64,000 nucleotides of DNA from Methanosarcina mazei S-6 (GTDB taxonomy: Archaea; Halobacteriota; Methanosarcinia; Methanosarcinales; Methanosarcinaceae), in NCBI RefSeq assembly GCF_000970205.1, contig NZ_CP009512.1:992001-1056000 (forward strand), given 5' to 3'. Numbering within the stretch: position 1 is the first letter of the stretch; each line of letters starts with the position of its first letter. Shown here piece after piece: positions 34,900-44,200 of the stretch. Below the pieces are notes generated by a model, which was given only the letters and a program-made list of their open reading frames with translations, did no database searches and was not told the origin of the DNA. The translations under genes were made by a program, and so were the position numbers.

Positions 34900-35778
34900 A
34901 TGCTTTTTAATTTTCGTGAAAAACTGAATTCCAGAAAATTTCTGGTTACTGCTGAAGTTTCTCCTCCCAAGGGTACAAGATTCTCAGCTTCTCTGGAAGA
35001 TGCCAGCCAGTTAAAAGGTATTGCAGATGCTCTTAATGTTACGGATAATCAGTGTTCAATTATGCACATGAGTTCTCTGGCTTTTAGCAAGCTTCTGCTT
35101 GATGAAGGGCATGAGCCTATCATGCAGCTTACCTGCCGGGACAGGAACAGAATAGGGCTCCAATCTGACCTTCTGGGAGCATATGCGCTTGGAATAAGAA
35201 ACATCTGCCTTATGACCGGAGACTATCCTACCTGTGGAGACCATCCGGGCTCGAAGCCTGTTTATGACGTTGACTCCGTGCAGCTCATAGAACTCGTGAG
35301 AAAACTCGACACGGGCGTCGATTTTGCAGGAAACAAACTGGACGGGGGGACCTCATTTTGTGCGGGAGCAGTTTCGGGAATAGACCCTGAAAAGACAATG
35401 CAGCTGATAAAGCTCCAGAAAAAGGTTAAATGCGGGGCGGATTTTATCCAGACGCAGGCTGTATACGATATAGGTATGTTCGAGGAGTTTATGGACGCAG
35501 TAAACTATCTTGAGGTGCCTGTAATTGCAGGTCTGATTCCTCTCAAGTCTCTGGGTATGGCTGAATTTATGAATAAAAACATCTCAGGGATTCACGTGCC
35601 CGAAGAAATTATGCTTCGAATGAAAGATGCATCATCCCCTATGGAAGAAGGGCTTTTGATAGCTTCCGAAACCATAAAGGAGCTGACAAAACTTTCGCGG
35701 GGAATTCACGTTATGCCAATAGGGTCCCATAGAAACACAGCAAGATTGCTTTCTCTGGCGGGAATTTCTCAGAAGTGA
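34900..35778 (+). CDS. metF: Methylene-tetrahydrofolate reductase
   Basis: MetF reduces methylene-tetrahydrofolate to methyl-tetrahydrofolate. The 292-residue protein is a flavin-type barrel: LVTAEVSPPKGTRFSASLED near residues 16-35, a DALNVTDNQ strand near 43-51, a MQLTCRDRNRIGLQSDL segment near 74-90, and NICLMTGDYP near 103-112. It also has FSKxx-like FIQTQAVYDIGMFEEF near 186-201. Together with MetV it forms the likely reductase complex. Methanosarcina is known to use tetrahydrofolate for biosynthetic one-carbon transfer in parallel with methanopterin, and this cluster fits that. The ribosome binding site before ATG 34900 is weak. Confidence 0.9.
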   Translation: MLFNFREKLNSRKFLVTAEVSPPKGTRFSASLEDASQLKGIADALNVTDNQCSIMHMSSLAFSKLLLDEGHEPIMQLTCRDRNRIGLQSDLLGAYALGIRNICLMTGDYPTCGDHPGSKPVYDVDSVQLIELVRKLDTGVDFAGNKLDGGTSFCAGAVSGIDPEKTMQLIKLQKKVKCGADFIQTQAVYDIGMFEEFMDAVNYLEVPVIAGLIPLKSLGMAEFMNKNISGIHVPEEIMLRMKDASSPMEEGLLIASETIKELTKLSRGIHVMPIGSHRNTARLLSLAGISQK

Positions 35779-36120
35779 TTAATTCAGAAAAACCGGCAAA
35801 TAAAAACAGTAAAGTTAGCTGGCACTCTTTTTATGTTTATTTATTACCTGATACCTTTTTTCTCCTTTTTTTGGCAGGCTGGTGTAACTGCATCAGATCG
35901 AACAGGAAAACAGTTCTGATTCCAGATATCCTCAGGTCCTGCTCGAATCCGATATTTCCCGGACATATCTATATTTCAAAGCTTTTTTATCCTTCGAAGG
36001 AGTATCCAAACCTTTGGATACATTTATCAATATCTTCCGGTATTTTACGGTTTAATTCTATTCATATTGGTTTTATTTTTTTCTAAAACCGAGACTAACC
36101 ACAGTTTTTAAGGCATGAAA
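35779..36120. other. Intergenic region before cofE
   Basis: No gene is supported. The only open frame in it (plus strand) is rich in Phe and Ile, has no ribosome binding site and overlaps metF. Paired segments tattcatattggtttt and aaaaccgagac near 36058-36092 are weak. The ribosome binding site aagg at 36109-36112 fits the second of two adjacent ATGs. Confidence 0.35.
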
Positions 36121-36927
36121 ATGAGTCCAGAAATCACTTCCGTCCAGATGTTCGGGATTAAGACCCCTATAATTAAATCAGGGGACGACATCGTACAGAT
36201 TATTGAAGCTTCACTTCAGGAAGCATGTCTTGTCCCGGTTGATGGGGATATTTTTGTACTGGCTGAGTCTGCTATTGGTACGGCAGAAAACAGGATTGTC
36301 AATCTTGCCAGCATTACCCCCGGAAAAAAGGCTCTGTCCCTCGGAGAAAAGTACGGGATAGATCCCAGGGAAATGGAGCTTGTGCTTCAGGAATGTGACG
36401 AGCTCTTCGGGGGTGTTCCTGGAGCCGCACTTACCATAACAAAAGGTATTCTCTCTCCCAATGCCGGAATAGACGCCTCGAATGCTCCTGATGGTCATGT
36501 GGTCCTGCTCCCCAGAGACCCGAGAAAAAGTTCCGAGAACATACGGAAAAGGCTTGAGAAGCGTTACTCCTGCAGGCTGGGAGTGATTATAGGAGACAGC
36601 AGGACACAGCCCCTGCGGCTTGGCTGCACAGGAATTGCACTTGGAGTTTCCGGTTTTATACCTGTTGAGGACGCCAGGGGCAGTTTTGATATTTACGGAA
36701 AGCCTCTCCGCCTCACTTACAAAGCAGCGGCAGACAACCTTGTTTCTGCTGCAGAAATCCTGATGGGAGAAGCCGGAGAAAGAGTCCCCTGTGTGCTTAT
36801 CCGTGGAGCTCCTGTAAAAATGGTTGACGAATCTCCTGAGATGCCCACGATCTCTATGGAAGGGTGTATGTATTTCGGCAACATTATTAAATGTCGAAAA
36901 GAAGACAGCGAGAAAGGAGATCAATAA
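36121..36927 (+). CDS. cofE: Coenzyme F420-0:L-glutamate ligase CofE
   Basis: CofE adds L-glutamate to coenzyme F420-0 using GTP, extending the tail of the deazaflavin used by methanogen hydrogenases and reductases. The 268-residue protein carries DGDIFVLAESAIGTAENRIVN near 40-60, the ARE-like MELVLQE segment, VVLLPRDPRKSSENIRKRL near 122-140, and the diagnostic GVIIGDSRTQPLRLGCTGIALG near 151-172. A start at 36115 is possible, but the aagg site is only two bases from it, so 36121 is preferred. The gene stands alone downstream of metF. Confidence 0.94.
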   Translation: MSPEITSVQMFGIKTPIIKSGDDIVQIIEASLQEACLVPVDGDIFVLAESAIGTAENRIVNLASITPGKKALSLGEKYGIDPREMELVLQECDELFGGVPGAALTITKGILSPNAGIDASNAPDGHVVLLPRDPRKSSENIRKRLEKRYSCRLGVIIGDSRTQPLRLGCTGIALGVSGFIPVEDARGSFDIYGKPLRLTYKAAADNLVSAAEILMGEAGERVPCVLIRGAPVKMVDESPEMPTISMEGCMYFGNIIKCRKEDSEKGDQ

Positions 36928-37194
36928 CGAGCTGCTATGTCTCCCTTTTCGGAATAACTTTAAATACAGGCTCGAAGGACTTAGATAAGCATTATATATG
37001 CTCGAAGATAATATATACAAATCGAGCCCCTACCCTGTATCTGGTAATTTACTTTATATACCTCTATATTCAGGATTGGGTTTCGGTAGCTGTGCCGTAC
37101 GGACGCATGTATACGATCCCTTCGTGCGCTGACCGGAGTAGATAAGCTAAGAACAGAAAAAGTCTCAGACGTTTCAAGTATTGCAGGTGATTTT
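36928..37194. other. Intergenic region between cofE and thioredoxin
   Basis: No gene is seen. AT-rich segments include atatatgctcgaagataatatata near 36993-37017, with short mirrored ctcgaag/gctcgaag repeats, a possible TATA element for the following gene. Sequence near 37095-37140 is GC-richer but does not form a tRNA cloverleaf by eye. Confidence 0.35.
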
Positions 37195-37461
37195 ATGAAA
37201 CCGATGTTATTGGACTTTTCCGCAACATGGTGTGGACCTTGCAGAATGCAAAAACCTATTCTTGAAGAGCTCGAGAAAAAGTACGGGGATAAAGTTGAGT
37301 TTAAAGTTGTCGATGTGGATGAAAACCAGGAGCTTGCCTCAAAGTACGGCATACACGCTGTCCCGACCCTGATCATTCAGAAGGATGGGACTGAAGTGAA
37401 GCGTTTTATGGGTGTGACTCAGGGCAGTGTACTGGCTGCTGAACTCGATAAGCTTCTCTGA
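37195..37461 (+). CDS. Thioredoxin
   Basis: An 88-residue thioredoxin that donates electrons to disulfides. It has the active-site WCGPC at residues 12-16, the cis-proline loop HAVPTLIIQKDG near 54-65, and FMGVTQGSVL near 71-80. It begins directly with the beta strand MLLDFSATWCGPC, so it is a short archaeal form without the N-terminal helix of longer thioredoxins. The ATG at 37195 follows aggtg eight to nine bases upstream. No reductase is seen nearby. Confidence 0.93.
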   Translation: MKPMLLDFSATWCGPCRMQKPILEELEKKYGDKVEFKVVDVDENQELASKYGIHAVPTLIIQKDGTEVKRFMGVTQGSVLAAELDKLL

Positions 37462-38040
37462 CCCCTTTATTCTTCTGAAAAAGCTGCCCTGGTTCGGGGA
37501 ACCTGAGGGCGCCAAACTTTTTCCCGATTTCTTTTTAGGATACTCTTTTGAAGTACTCATAGACGGGAGTTTCTATCTTCGGAATTTTTCTGGGGTTTCC
37601 TTACTGTAATTTATCGTAACACTCTTCTAAAATTCTCTCTACATGACTGAATTCTATAACTTTTTTCTAAATCCTGATTGGGGTTTAATATTTGCTTCTT
37701 TCAGTAAAACCTCAGTTAAACTTCAAGCTAAAAACAGGAAATCTAAACTTTACAGTCTGAATAATTCAAATAGTATTCTAAAATTTTTTTATTACTAAAA
37801 GAGGCGAAAACTGCCAGAACAGTTAAATATTTGCCTGGAAAAAAAGGGTTTAATCATTTTTAAGGCATTTTAATACTTTTTTCTGAACTATTATAAGGAT
37901 GTATCTACTGATAGACTATCTAAATAATGTTAGTGCAATGAGATAACTATTTATAATAAGTATAAGTACTTTCTAATAAAGTAAAAACACAAAATAACTT
38001 AAAACCTGGATTAATTAAAAACATAAAATGACTTAAAAAA
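37462..38040. other. AT-rich intergenic region upstream of the DUF1699 gene
   Basis: No gene is supported. The sequence is AT-rich, with scattered cttaaa and aaataact motifs that increase toward the tandem repeats at 38042. The long spacing and the repeats suggest a regulatory or unstable region rather than coding DNA. Confidence 0.35.
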
Positions 38041-38041
38041 T

Positions 38042-38178
38042 AGTTCAACTTGATACCTGGAATAACTTAAAAAAGTTCAGCTTGATACCTGGAATAACTT
38101 AAAATAAAAATAACTTAAAATAAAAGTAACTTAAATAAAAATAACTTAAATAAAAATAACTTAAATAAAAATAACTTA
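38042..38178. repeat. Two 32-bp repeats followed by 15-16-bp repeats upstream of DUF1699
   Basis: Units of 32 bases at 38042-38073 and 38074-38105 share gataccTGGAATAACTTAA. They lead into five or more copies of aaataaaaataactt at 15-16-base period to 38178. All share the core ataacttaa, and the last copy is about 30 bases before the ATG at 38206. Confidence 0.85.
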
Positions 38179-38205
38179 AACTATTTTTAGAGTGGGGGAA
38201 AAAAC

Positions 38206-38613
38206 ATGAGAATAAGAGTGGTTAGTTCAAGGGAAGAAATTTTTACACTTAATCCGAATGAGCGTATTGTTCACCTGGCTTTCAGGCCGTCTAATAAGGA
38301 CATCTTCGGACTGGTTGAAACCTGCCCGAAGATTGAGGTAATCCAGTTACCCAAATCCTATATGCGGACGGTTTCAAAGTCCATAGAGATGTTCCTTCAG
38401 ATGCAGAGGATCCAGCTCCTTGAAGGGGATGTCTGGGGACACAGGAAAGATATAAACGAATACTATGCAATTCCGTCTTCAGTGATCGATAAGATAAAAG
38501 AAATGAAGAATGAAGGAAAATCCATTGAGGAAATTGAGAAAAAAGTTGCAAGGGAAAGTAAACTGAACCCTGAAATGGTCGCTTATATACTTAACAAGGA
38601 AGTTTCTAGCTGA
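38206..38613 (+). CDS. DUF1699 family protein
   Basis: A 135-residue member of DUF1699, a family largely confined to Methanosarcina. It starts MRIRVVSSREEIFTL, has the strand-helix-strand core ERIVHLAFRPSNKDIF and TCPKIEVIQLPKSYMRTVSKSIEMFLQM, and ends in a helix-turn-helix-like region (SIEEIEKKVARESKLNPEMVAYIL). The C-terminal part resembles a DNA-binding helix pair, though the function is unknown. The ribosome binding site is gtggggg. A close paralogue lies at 55943-56353, and the N-terminal two-thirds of the two are nearly the same. The last helix and C-terminus diverge. Confidence 0.85.
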   Translation: MRIRVVSSREEIFTLNPNERIVHLAFRPSNKDIFGLVETCPKIEVIQLPKSYMRTVSKSIEMFLQMQRIQLLEGDVWGHRKDINEYYAIPSSVIDKIKEMKNEGKSIEEIEKKVARESKLNPEMVAYILNKEVSS

Positions 38614-38637
38614 TTCCGTGCATTTAATTTTTCCTGG

Positions 38638-38720
38638 CTGGAGATTGGATTATAGAGATAATCGGTTCCACAAACTTTAACGATTCCACAATTATTATCT
38701 AATCTCCAGTTTAATTTTTT
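38638..38720. terminator. Bidirectional terminator hairpin between convergent genes
   Basis: CTGGAGATT at 38638-38646 pairs with AATCTCCAG at 38701-38709. Pairing extends partly inward as gat/atc. A T-rich run follows on the plus strand and an A-rich one on the other. It separates DUF1699 (plus) from the DUF1638 gene (minus). Confidence 0.6.
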
Positions 38721-38753
38721 AAGCTAATTGGAAAACGACCTAAGTGGGATCAT

Positions 38754-39632
38754 TCAGCTGCTTTTCTGAATCGGATCTTTTTTGCAGATTCCGTTCCTGG
38801 CATTCATATAGGACTTCATTGCAATTTCCATACTGCCTTTCATTTCAATAATACTCATATCAAAAGTCCGGGCATAATTTAAGACATTTTTATCAAATTC
38901 GCTTCCCATAGAAATCTCATTACTTATTTTGACAACCTTTCTATAATGTCTTTTCAAAAAGCTTACATTGAAGTCAGAAGTGTCACCAGGTTCCATTCTC
39001 ATTTCTTTCCAGCTGGAAGCCCACATAGGTGTCAGGTATATCATACCTGTGCCGTTCCCACTCTGCATAACCTCAGCATAATTATCGTTGCCTCCAAGAG
39101 CTATGCTGATACAGTCATCTACAATATTTCCTTTTTCATCTTCGAGAAAATAGAGAGGGCAATTAAAATCTTTGAACTCAGCTTCCAGGCCCCTTAACGG
39201 GCGTCCGCAGTTCCCATAAAATATAAGAATTCCATCTGAAAATTCTACCATTTCCTTCATATTTCGGTAGATTTCAGACTTTAAAAGGTCACAATCTGCA
39301 TGCAGGCCAAGCTTCAGAATGTTTACCACTACGGTGATTGTTTCTCTGTTCTTTTCTTTCATATTCTCATGTATTTTCCCAAAAAATGGAAACTTCAATA
39401 GAAAATTGGGAATTTTCATGGATGCGGGACGATTCATCTGTTTTATGAAAAAAGATATCCTTTCCGGAGGAAAAATCCTGGCCTGGCAATTTCCGGATTT
39501 AAGTTTTCTAACAAACCTGAAACATTGCCTGTTTTCAACCAGGATCAAACGTACTGCGTTCTGATCTTTTGAGAGGACATAAACAAGTTCGTCTTCAAGC
39601 ATTTCACAGGCAATTATGCTGAGTACAGACAT
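38754..39632 (-). CDS. DUF1638 family protein, copy 1
   Basis: A 292-residue protein of the DUF1638 family, typical of methanogens and some other anaerobes. Conserved points shared with the neighbour at 39685 include an early Cys (IIACEMLEDEL), ILIFYGNCGRPL, IVDDCISIALGGNDNY, and YLTPMWASSWKEM. Three Cys positions (IACE, YGxCG, DDC) are kept in both, which would suit a metal or corrinoid site, though that is inference. This copy has an insertion (NRPASMKIPNFLLKF, near residues 67-81) absent from the other. No function is established. It follows the other DUF1638 gene on the same strand. Confidence 0.8.
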   Translation of the reverse strand: MSVLSIIACEMLEDELVYVLSKDQNAVRLILVENRQCFRFVRKLKSGNCQARIFPPERISFFIKQMNRPASMKIPNFLLKFPFFGKIHENMKEKNRETITVVVNILKLGLHADCDLLKSEIYRNMKEMVEFSDGILIFYGNCGRPLRGLEAEFKDFNCPLYFLEDEKGNIVDDCISIALGGNDNYAEVMQSGNGTGMIYLTPMWASSWKEMRMEPGDTSDFNVSFLKRHYRKVVKISNEISMGSEFDKNVLNYARTFDMSIIEMKGSMEIAMKSYMNARNGICKKDPIQKSS

Positions 39633-39684
39633 CCTCTCACCATTAGTTTATAAATACCAAATCTATTCAACCTTTTGATTTTTC

Positions 39685-40482
39685 CTAAAGTTCCGCTTTG
39701 AGTTCGTTATAGCAATCTTCAAAAATTTTCTGATTGCCGTCATCAAATTCCAGGATTTCGAAATCAAATAACTCTGCAAATTCTTGAATAGAAGCATCGA
39801 AATTCTCAGTGTATTCAAGTCCGGTGTTAATCTTTGCAACCCTTTTGTAACCTATCATTTCATGGGTTTTTTTCATTAATTTCAATGCTTTTGAGGGGTC
39901 TTTGTTTAGCTTATTCAGGTCAAGCAGTTCCCTCCAGCCCTTGCTGTACATGGGGGTAAAAAGATATGTTCCAGCGTCACTGACACTTTTAAGTATCCTT
40001 AGATAGTTATTAACTCCTCCCACAGTAGCTCCTATACAGTCATCTACAATCCTGTGATCCTTGTCTTTAAGAATACGGACCGGACATGAGGTTGAACTGC
40101 GCTCGAAATCTTTTTCAACATCTCCCAGCACATTCCCACACAATCCGTAAAAGAGCAAAATTCCCGAAGAAAAAGGAGCAAGAGTCTTTATAGTCTCATA
40201 TACCTTGATTTTCAATTCTTTAGGACTTCTATGAAGACCCAGTTCCATCAGATGAATCATAACTGTGTAGTTTTTGCATTCACTTCTGATTTCTGCAAGT
40301 GAGGAAATATCTTCCAGGGATAGCACTTTATACTGGAGGTTTACTTTATCCAGTTTTTCTACGAATTCCAGGATATTTTCACTATCAATTATAATGGTCT
40401 CATCAATGGAAGAGTCATTTTCAAGAATCCAGATAATTTCGTCCTGCATTATCTTGCATGAAATAATACTCATAATAGGCAT
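39685..40482 (-). CDS. DUF1638 family protein, copy 2
   Basis: A 265-residue paralogue of the downstream gene, with the same core motifs: IISCKIMQDEIIWIL, LLFYGLCGNVL, IVDDCIGATVGGVNNYL, and YLFTPMYSKGW. I start it at ATG 40482. A TTG immediately before is also open. The ribosome binding site gaggag is about nine bases upstream. It is 52 bases ahead of copy 1, so they form an operon. A perfect-half palindrome (40539-40556) lies about 57-74 bases upstream of its start and resembles the one next to the TetR gene. Confidence 0.8.
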   Translation of the reverse strand: MPIMSIISCKIMQDEIIWILENDSSIDETIIIDSENILEFVEKLDKVNLQYKVLSLEDISSLAEIRSECKNYTVMIHLMELGLHRSPKELKIKVYETIKTLAPFSSGILLFYGLCGNVLGDVEKDFERSSTSCPVRILKDKDHRIVDDCIGATVGGVNNYLRILKSVSDAGTYLFTPMYSKGWRELLDLNKLNKDPSKALKLMKKTHEMIGYKRVAKINTGLEYTENFDASIQEFAELFDFEILEFDDGNQKIFEDCYNELKAEL

Positions 40483-40520
40483 CAAATTTCTCCTCTATAA
40501 AATCAGTATATTAGAATACC

Positions 40521-40544
40521 TTACTTACTTACTTACTTACTTAC
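40521..40544. repeat. TTAC microsatellite at an operator
   Basis: Six copies of ttac run from 40521 to 40544 and flow into the palindrome below. The array can supply several half-sites of actta type in one orientation. Copy number may vary. Confidence 0.85.
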
Positions 40545-40556
40545 ATATAAGTAAGT
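40539..40556. promoter_or_regulatory. Operator-like palindrome upstream of the DUF1638 operon
   Basis: ACTTAC-ATATAA-GTAAGT, two perfect 6-bp half-sites with a 6-bp spacer. The same half-sites with the same spacing occur at 41178-41195 next to the TetR gene. This is likely a binding site for that regulator. Confidence 0.65.
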
Positions 40557-40590
40557 AGGAACTCGCAAAAAATCAATCCTTCCGTAAATA

Positions 40591-41169
40591 TCAATTTTTC
40601 CACCCAAGGTCGGATTTAATTAAAGAAATGGATCTCACGAGTGTTTTTCTCCCTTTAATGCTGGATAGTTGCCTGGCACCCATTAAGGCTTCAACTACTA
40701 ATTCTGCACGTGCTTCTACAGAATCAGAAAAACTAAATTCTCCCTGTTCCAGACCGGCTTTAAGAACTCCAGATATCCAGGTCAAGATATCATCCAGCAG
40801 TAACAGATTCTGCTTTTTAACTTTCTCAGGAAGTTCTTCAAAATCGAGAATCACAGAGCCTGGAGGGCAGATACTTTTGCCTTCATCAAACTCCTTCAAC
40901 GCATAATCAAAATAGTATTGAAGTTGCTCACGGGCTGAGCCTCCAGATTCAACTATTTGTGCAATATTTTCAGCTAATTTCTTTCTGCTGTCTTCAAGCA
41001 GGGCTGCAACCAGATCTTCTTTTTTGGGATAGTAATTATGAATTGCTGCATTTTTTATTCCCAATTTCTGAGAGATATCTTTGTAACTGAATCCGTTATA
41101 ACCTCTGCATTGCAGAAAATTCCTTGCGTAGTAGAGTATCTGTTGATTGGTCTGGTTTATATCTTTCAT
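40591..41169 (-). CDS. TetR/AcrR family transcriptional regulator
   Basis: A 192-residue regulator with a TetR-type N-terminal HTH: QQILYYARNFLQCRGYNGFSYKDISQKLGIKNAAIHNYYPKKEDLVAALL at residues about 9-58. The GIKNAAIHNYYPKKEDL segment is the recognition helix and its following turn. The C-terminal ligand domain includes GKSICPPGSVILDFEELPEKVKKQ and VEARAELVVEALMGARQLSS, resembling the YcdC-like acyl/organic-effector binders. It lies upstream of the DUF1638 pair in the same orientation. Two copies of an ACTTAC-n6-GTAAGT site flank the gene, one by its own start, which suggests autoregulation plus control of DUF1638. Confidence 0.88.
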   Translation of the reverse strand: MKDINQTNQQILYYARNFLQCRGYNGFSYKDISQKLGIKNAAIHNYYPKKEDLVAALLEDSRKKLAENIAQIVESGGSAREQLQYYFDYALKEFDEGKSICPPGSVILDFEELPEKVKKQNLLLLDDILTWISGVLKAGLEQGEFSFSDSVEARAELVVEALMGARQLSSIKGRKTLVRSISLIKSDLGWKN

Positions 41170-41177
41170 AACAGCAC

Positions 41178-41195
41178 ACTTACTTATTAGTAAGT
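41178..41195. promoter_or_regulatory. Operator-like palindrome next to the TetR start
   Basis: ACTTAC-TTATTA-GTAAGT begins nine bases upstream of the TetR ATG. Its half-sites are identical to those before the DUF1638 operon. Placement at the leader implies autorepression. Confidence 0.65.
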
Positions 41196-41247
41196 AACAA
41201 AGGGATGTCCAGTCATATAAATGTTAGTTTCTCGAGCTGAATATTCA

Positions 41248-44200
41248 TTAATTTGTCCACGAATTTGAAAGTGCTTCAGCTTGCTTCAGTACTAATTCAA
41301 TGGCTTCCGGTGCTTTATCTGGCGGATACTTGTAGCGCTGCAACGTACGGCGGACAAGAATGCGTAATTTAGCCCTTACACTATCGCGCACCTGCCAGTC
41401 TACAATAGTGGATTTACGCAGTTTCTCGGTAATTTCTACAGCGATCTTTTTGAGGATTTCATCACCTAACTCACGAACTGCACTTTCGTTGTTCGCTAAG
41501 GCGTCATAAAAAGCCACTTCATCCGGTTGCAGGCCAAGTTCGTCATTGCGTTTGAGTGCTTCTTGAAATTCTTTAGCCATTTGAATCAGTTCTTCAATCA
41601 CCTGGGCAGTCTCAATGGCACGGTTGTTGTACTTACGCAGGGTTTCTTCCAAACGGTCGCTGTACTTCTTTTCCTGCACCACGTTATTACTGGTTTTCGA
41701 TTTTATGTTGTCTTTCAGCAATTTTTCCAGCAGCTCTACTGCCAGATTACGGTAAGGCATCTGCCTGACATCTTCTAAAAACTCATCAGACAGCAGACCA
41801 ATATCAGGTTTCTCTAACCCGGCCAGCTGGAACACATCGACAACACCTTCGGCAATCACGGCATTATCCAGAATCTGCTTGAGAGCCGAGTTCATCTCTT
41901 CCTGGGTGCGCTTTTTATCGACGTATGTAAATTTACTGATGGCGGCTTTAATGGCTGAAAAGAAAGCGATCTCTGCGCGCAGTTCTTTTGCTTCGTCCAG
42001 GGTGCCGCATAATGAATATGCTTTGTTAATCGCCAGCACTGCATCTAAAAAGCGTTTTTTACCGTCATCAAGCCCCAATATATGGTTTGATGCTGGCACC
42101 AGCAGTTTGTAAGCTTGGTCTACAAATTCACTGTAATCAAAACCATGGAAAAGCCCGTGTACGACATCCATTTTTTCCAGCAAGACCGAAAACGCTTCTT
42201 CGGCGCGTAGAGTGGGCTCGCCTCTCCCTCTGGCATCGGTATAGGTTTTCAGTGCTTGCTTTAATTCATTGGCAATGCCGATGTAATCCACTACCAGGCC
42301 GCCAGGCTTGTTTTTAAATACCCGGTTTACCCGTGCAATGGCCTGCATCAGGTTGTGGCCTTTCATCGGTTTGTCGATATACATGGTATGACAGCAGGGC
42401 ACATCAAAACCTGTGAGCCACATATCCCTCACGATCACAAGCTTGAGAGGATCGTTATTATCTTTAAAACGCTTTTCCAATCTTTTCCTGGTCTGCTTGT
42501 TGTAGATATGTGGCTGTAACAACTCACGATCGGATGCCGAGCCTGTCATCACAATTTTTATCGTGCCTTTGCTGGGGTCGGTATCATGCCAATCAGGGCG
42601 CAATTCCACAATGGCATCATATAAATGCACGCAAATCTCCCGGCTCATGGCCACAATCATGGCTTTGCCGTCTATTGATTCCGTGCGTGCTTCAAAGTGT
42701 CCCACCAGGTCGGCAGCTACCTGCCGAATGCGCGGTTCAGCTCCCACCAGTTTTTCTAAGCGGCTCCATCCCCCTTTGGTTTTCTCGCGGTTAGACGTGT
42801 CTTCTTCGTCTTCCACGATGTCTTCAACCTGATCGGACAACCTTTCAATTTCGGCATGATTTAAATCGAGCTTTGCCAGGCGGGACTCGTAATAAATGGC
42901 TACGGTTGCACCATCGTCAACTGCATCCTGGATGTCGTAAATAGAAACATAATCACCAAATACCGAGCGTGTGTCTTTGTCTTCAAGGGCAATCGGTGTA
43001 CCTGTAAAACCAATAAATGAGGCATTGGGCAGGGCATCACGCATGTACTGGGAAAAGCCGAATACCAGTTTGTTACCTGTAACATTGCCGTCTTTATTTT
43101 TTACTTTTATAAAGCGGCCTTTATGGCCATACTGGCTGCGGTGTGCCTCATCGGAAATAACCACAATATTGTGGCGGCCGTTTAAGATCGGGTGGGCACC
43201 TTCGTCCTCAAAGGGTGAAAACTTTTGTACCGTAGTAAAAATAATGCCGCCTGATTCCCGCTCAGATAACAACTGGCGCAGTTCATCCCGGTCGTTGGCC
43301 TGCACCGGTGTTTGCTTAAACAGCTCGTGCGCATTGGAGAATGTTTGGAACAGCTGGCCGTCCAGGTCGTTGCGATCCGTCACCACCAGCAGGGTCGGGT
43401 TATTCATTTCCGGCTGCTGCAACAGCTTCCCGGCATAACAACACATAGAAATACTCTTACCCGAGCCCTGAGTATGCCACACCACACCAGCCTTTTTGCT
43501 GCCGGGCACCACCTCATCCCCGTATTTTGCGCGCTTTTCTGCCACACCTTTCGGGTCCTGTGCAGCAATAATCGTGGCTTTTACTGCTTCTCGCACAGCA
43601 TGGAACTGGTGATAACCGGCTATTTTTTTGATGATTGCTCCACCGTCGTTTTCAAAAAGCACAAAAAAGCGGATGTAATCAAGCAACATCTCGCGGTCGA
43701 AAAAACCCCGCACCAGGGTTTCCAGCTGCCATTCCAGCAGTGGCTTATCATCTTCATTTTTTACAGCACGCCAGGGTGAAAAGCGCTCCTTGTTTGCCGT
43801 CAGCGCACCAATCCGGGCGTTATAACCATCACTTACAACCAGTGCTTCATTAAAAACAAAGAGGTCGCTGATTTCATCTTTGTAGGTTTGCAGCTGATTA
43901 AAGGCATCCCAGATATCGACGTTCTCATCTTCAGGACTTTTAAGCTCTAATACTGCAATGGGCAAGCCGTTAATAAAACAGACCACATCAAGGCGGCGTG
44001 GTCTTTTAGTTCCTTGAATGGTGAACTGATTTACTGCTAAAAAACGGTTATTAGCAATGTTTTCAAAGTCAATTAAAAAAGCGCGGTCGTGAATCGTCTC
44101 GTCATCTTTACGATATTCAACCGGTACACCTTCCAATAACAGGCGGTGGAAGGCGCGATTATTGGTTATCAAATCCAGACTTTCGGGCTTTAAAACAAGA

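Noticed and set aside
35775-36086. A 103-residue gene between metF and cofE
   Set aside because: It overlaps the metF stop, has no ribosome binding site, and its product is rich in Phe, Ile and Ser with no coherent pattern.
37080-37145. A tRNA-like segment upstream of thioredoxin
   Set aside because: It is GC-richer, but I could not place a T-loop, D-loop and acceptor stem that agree with a cloverleaf.
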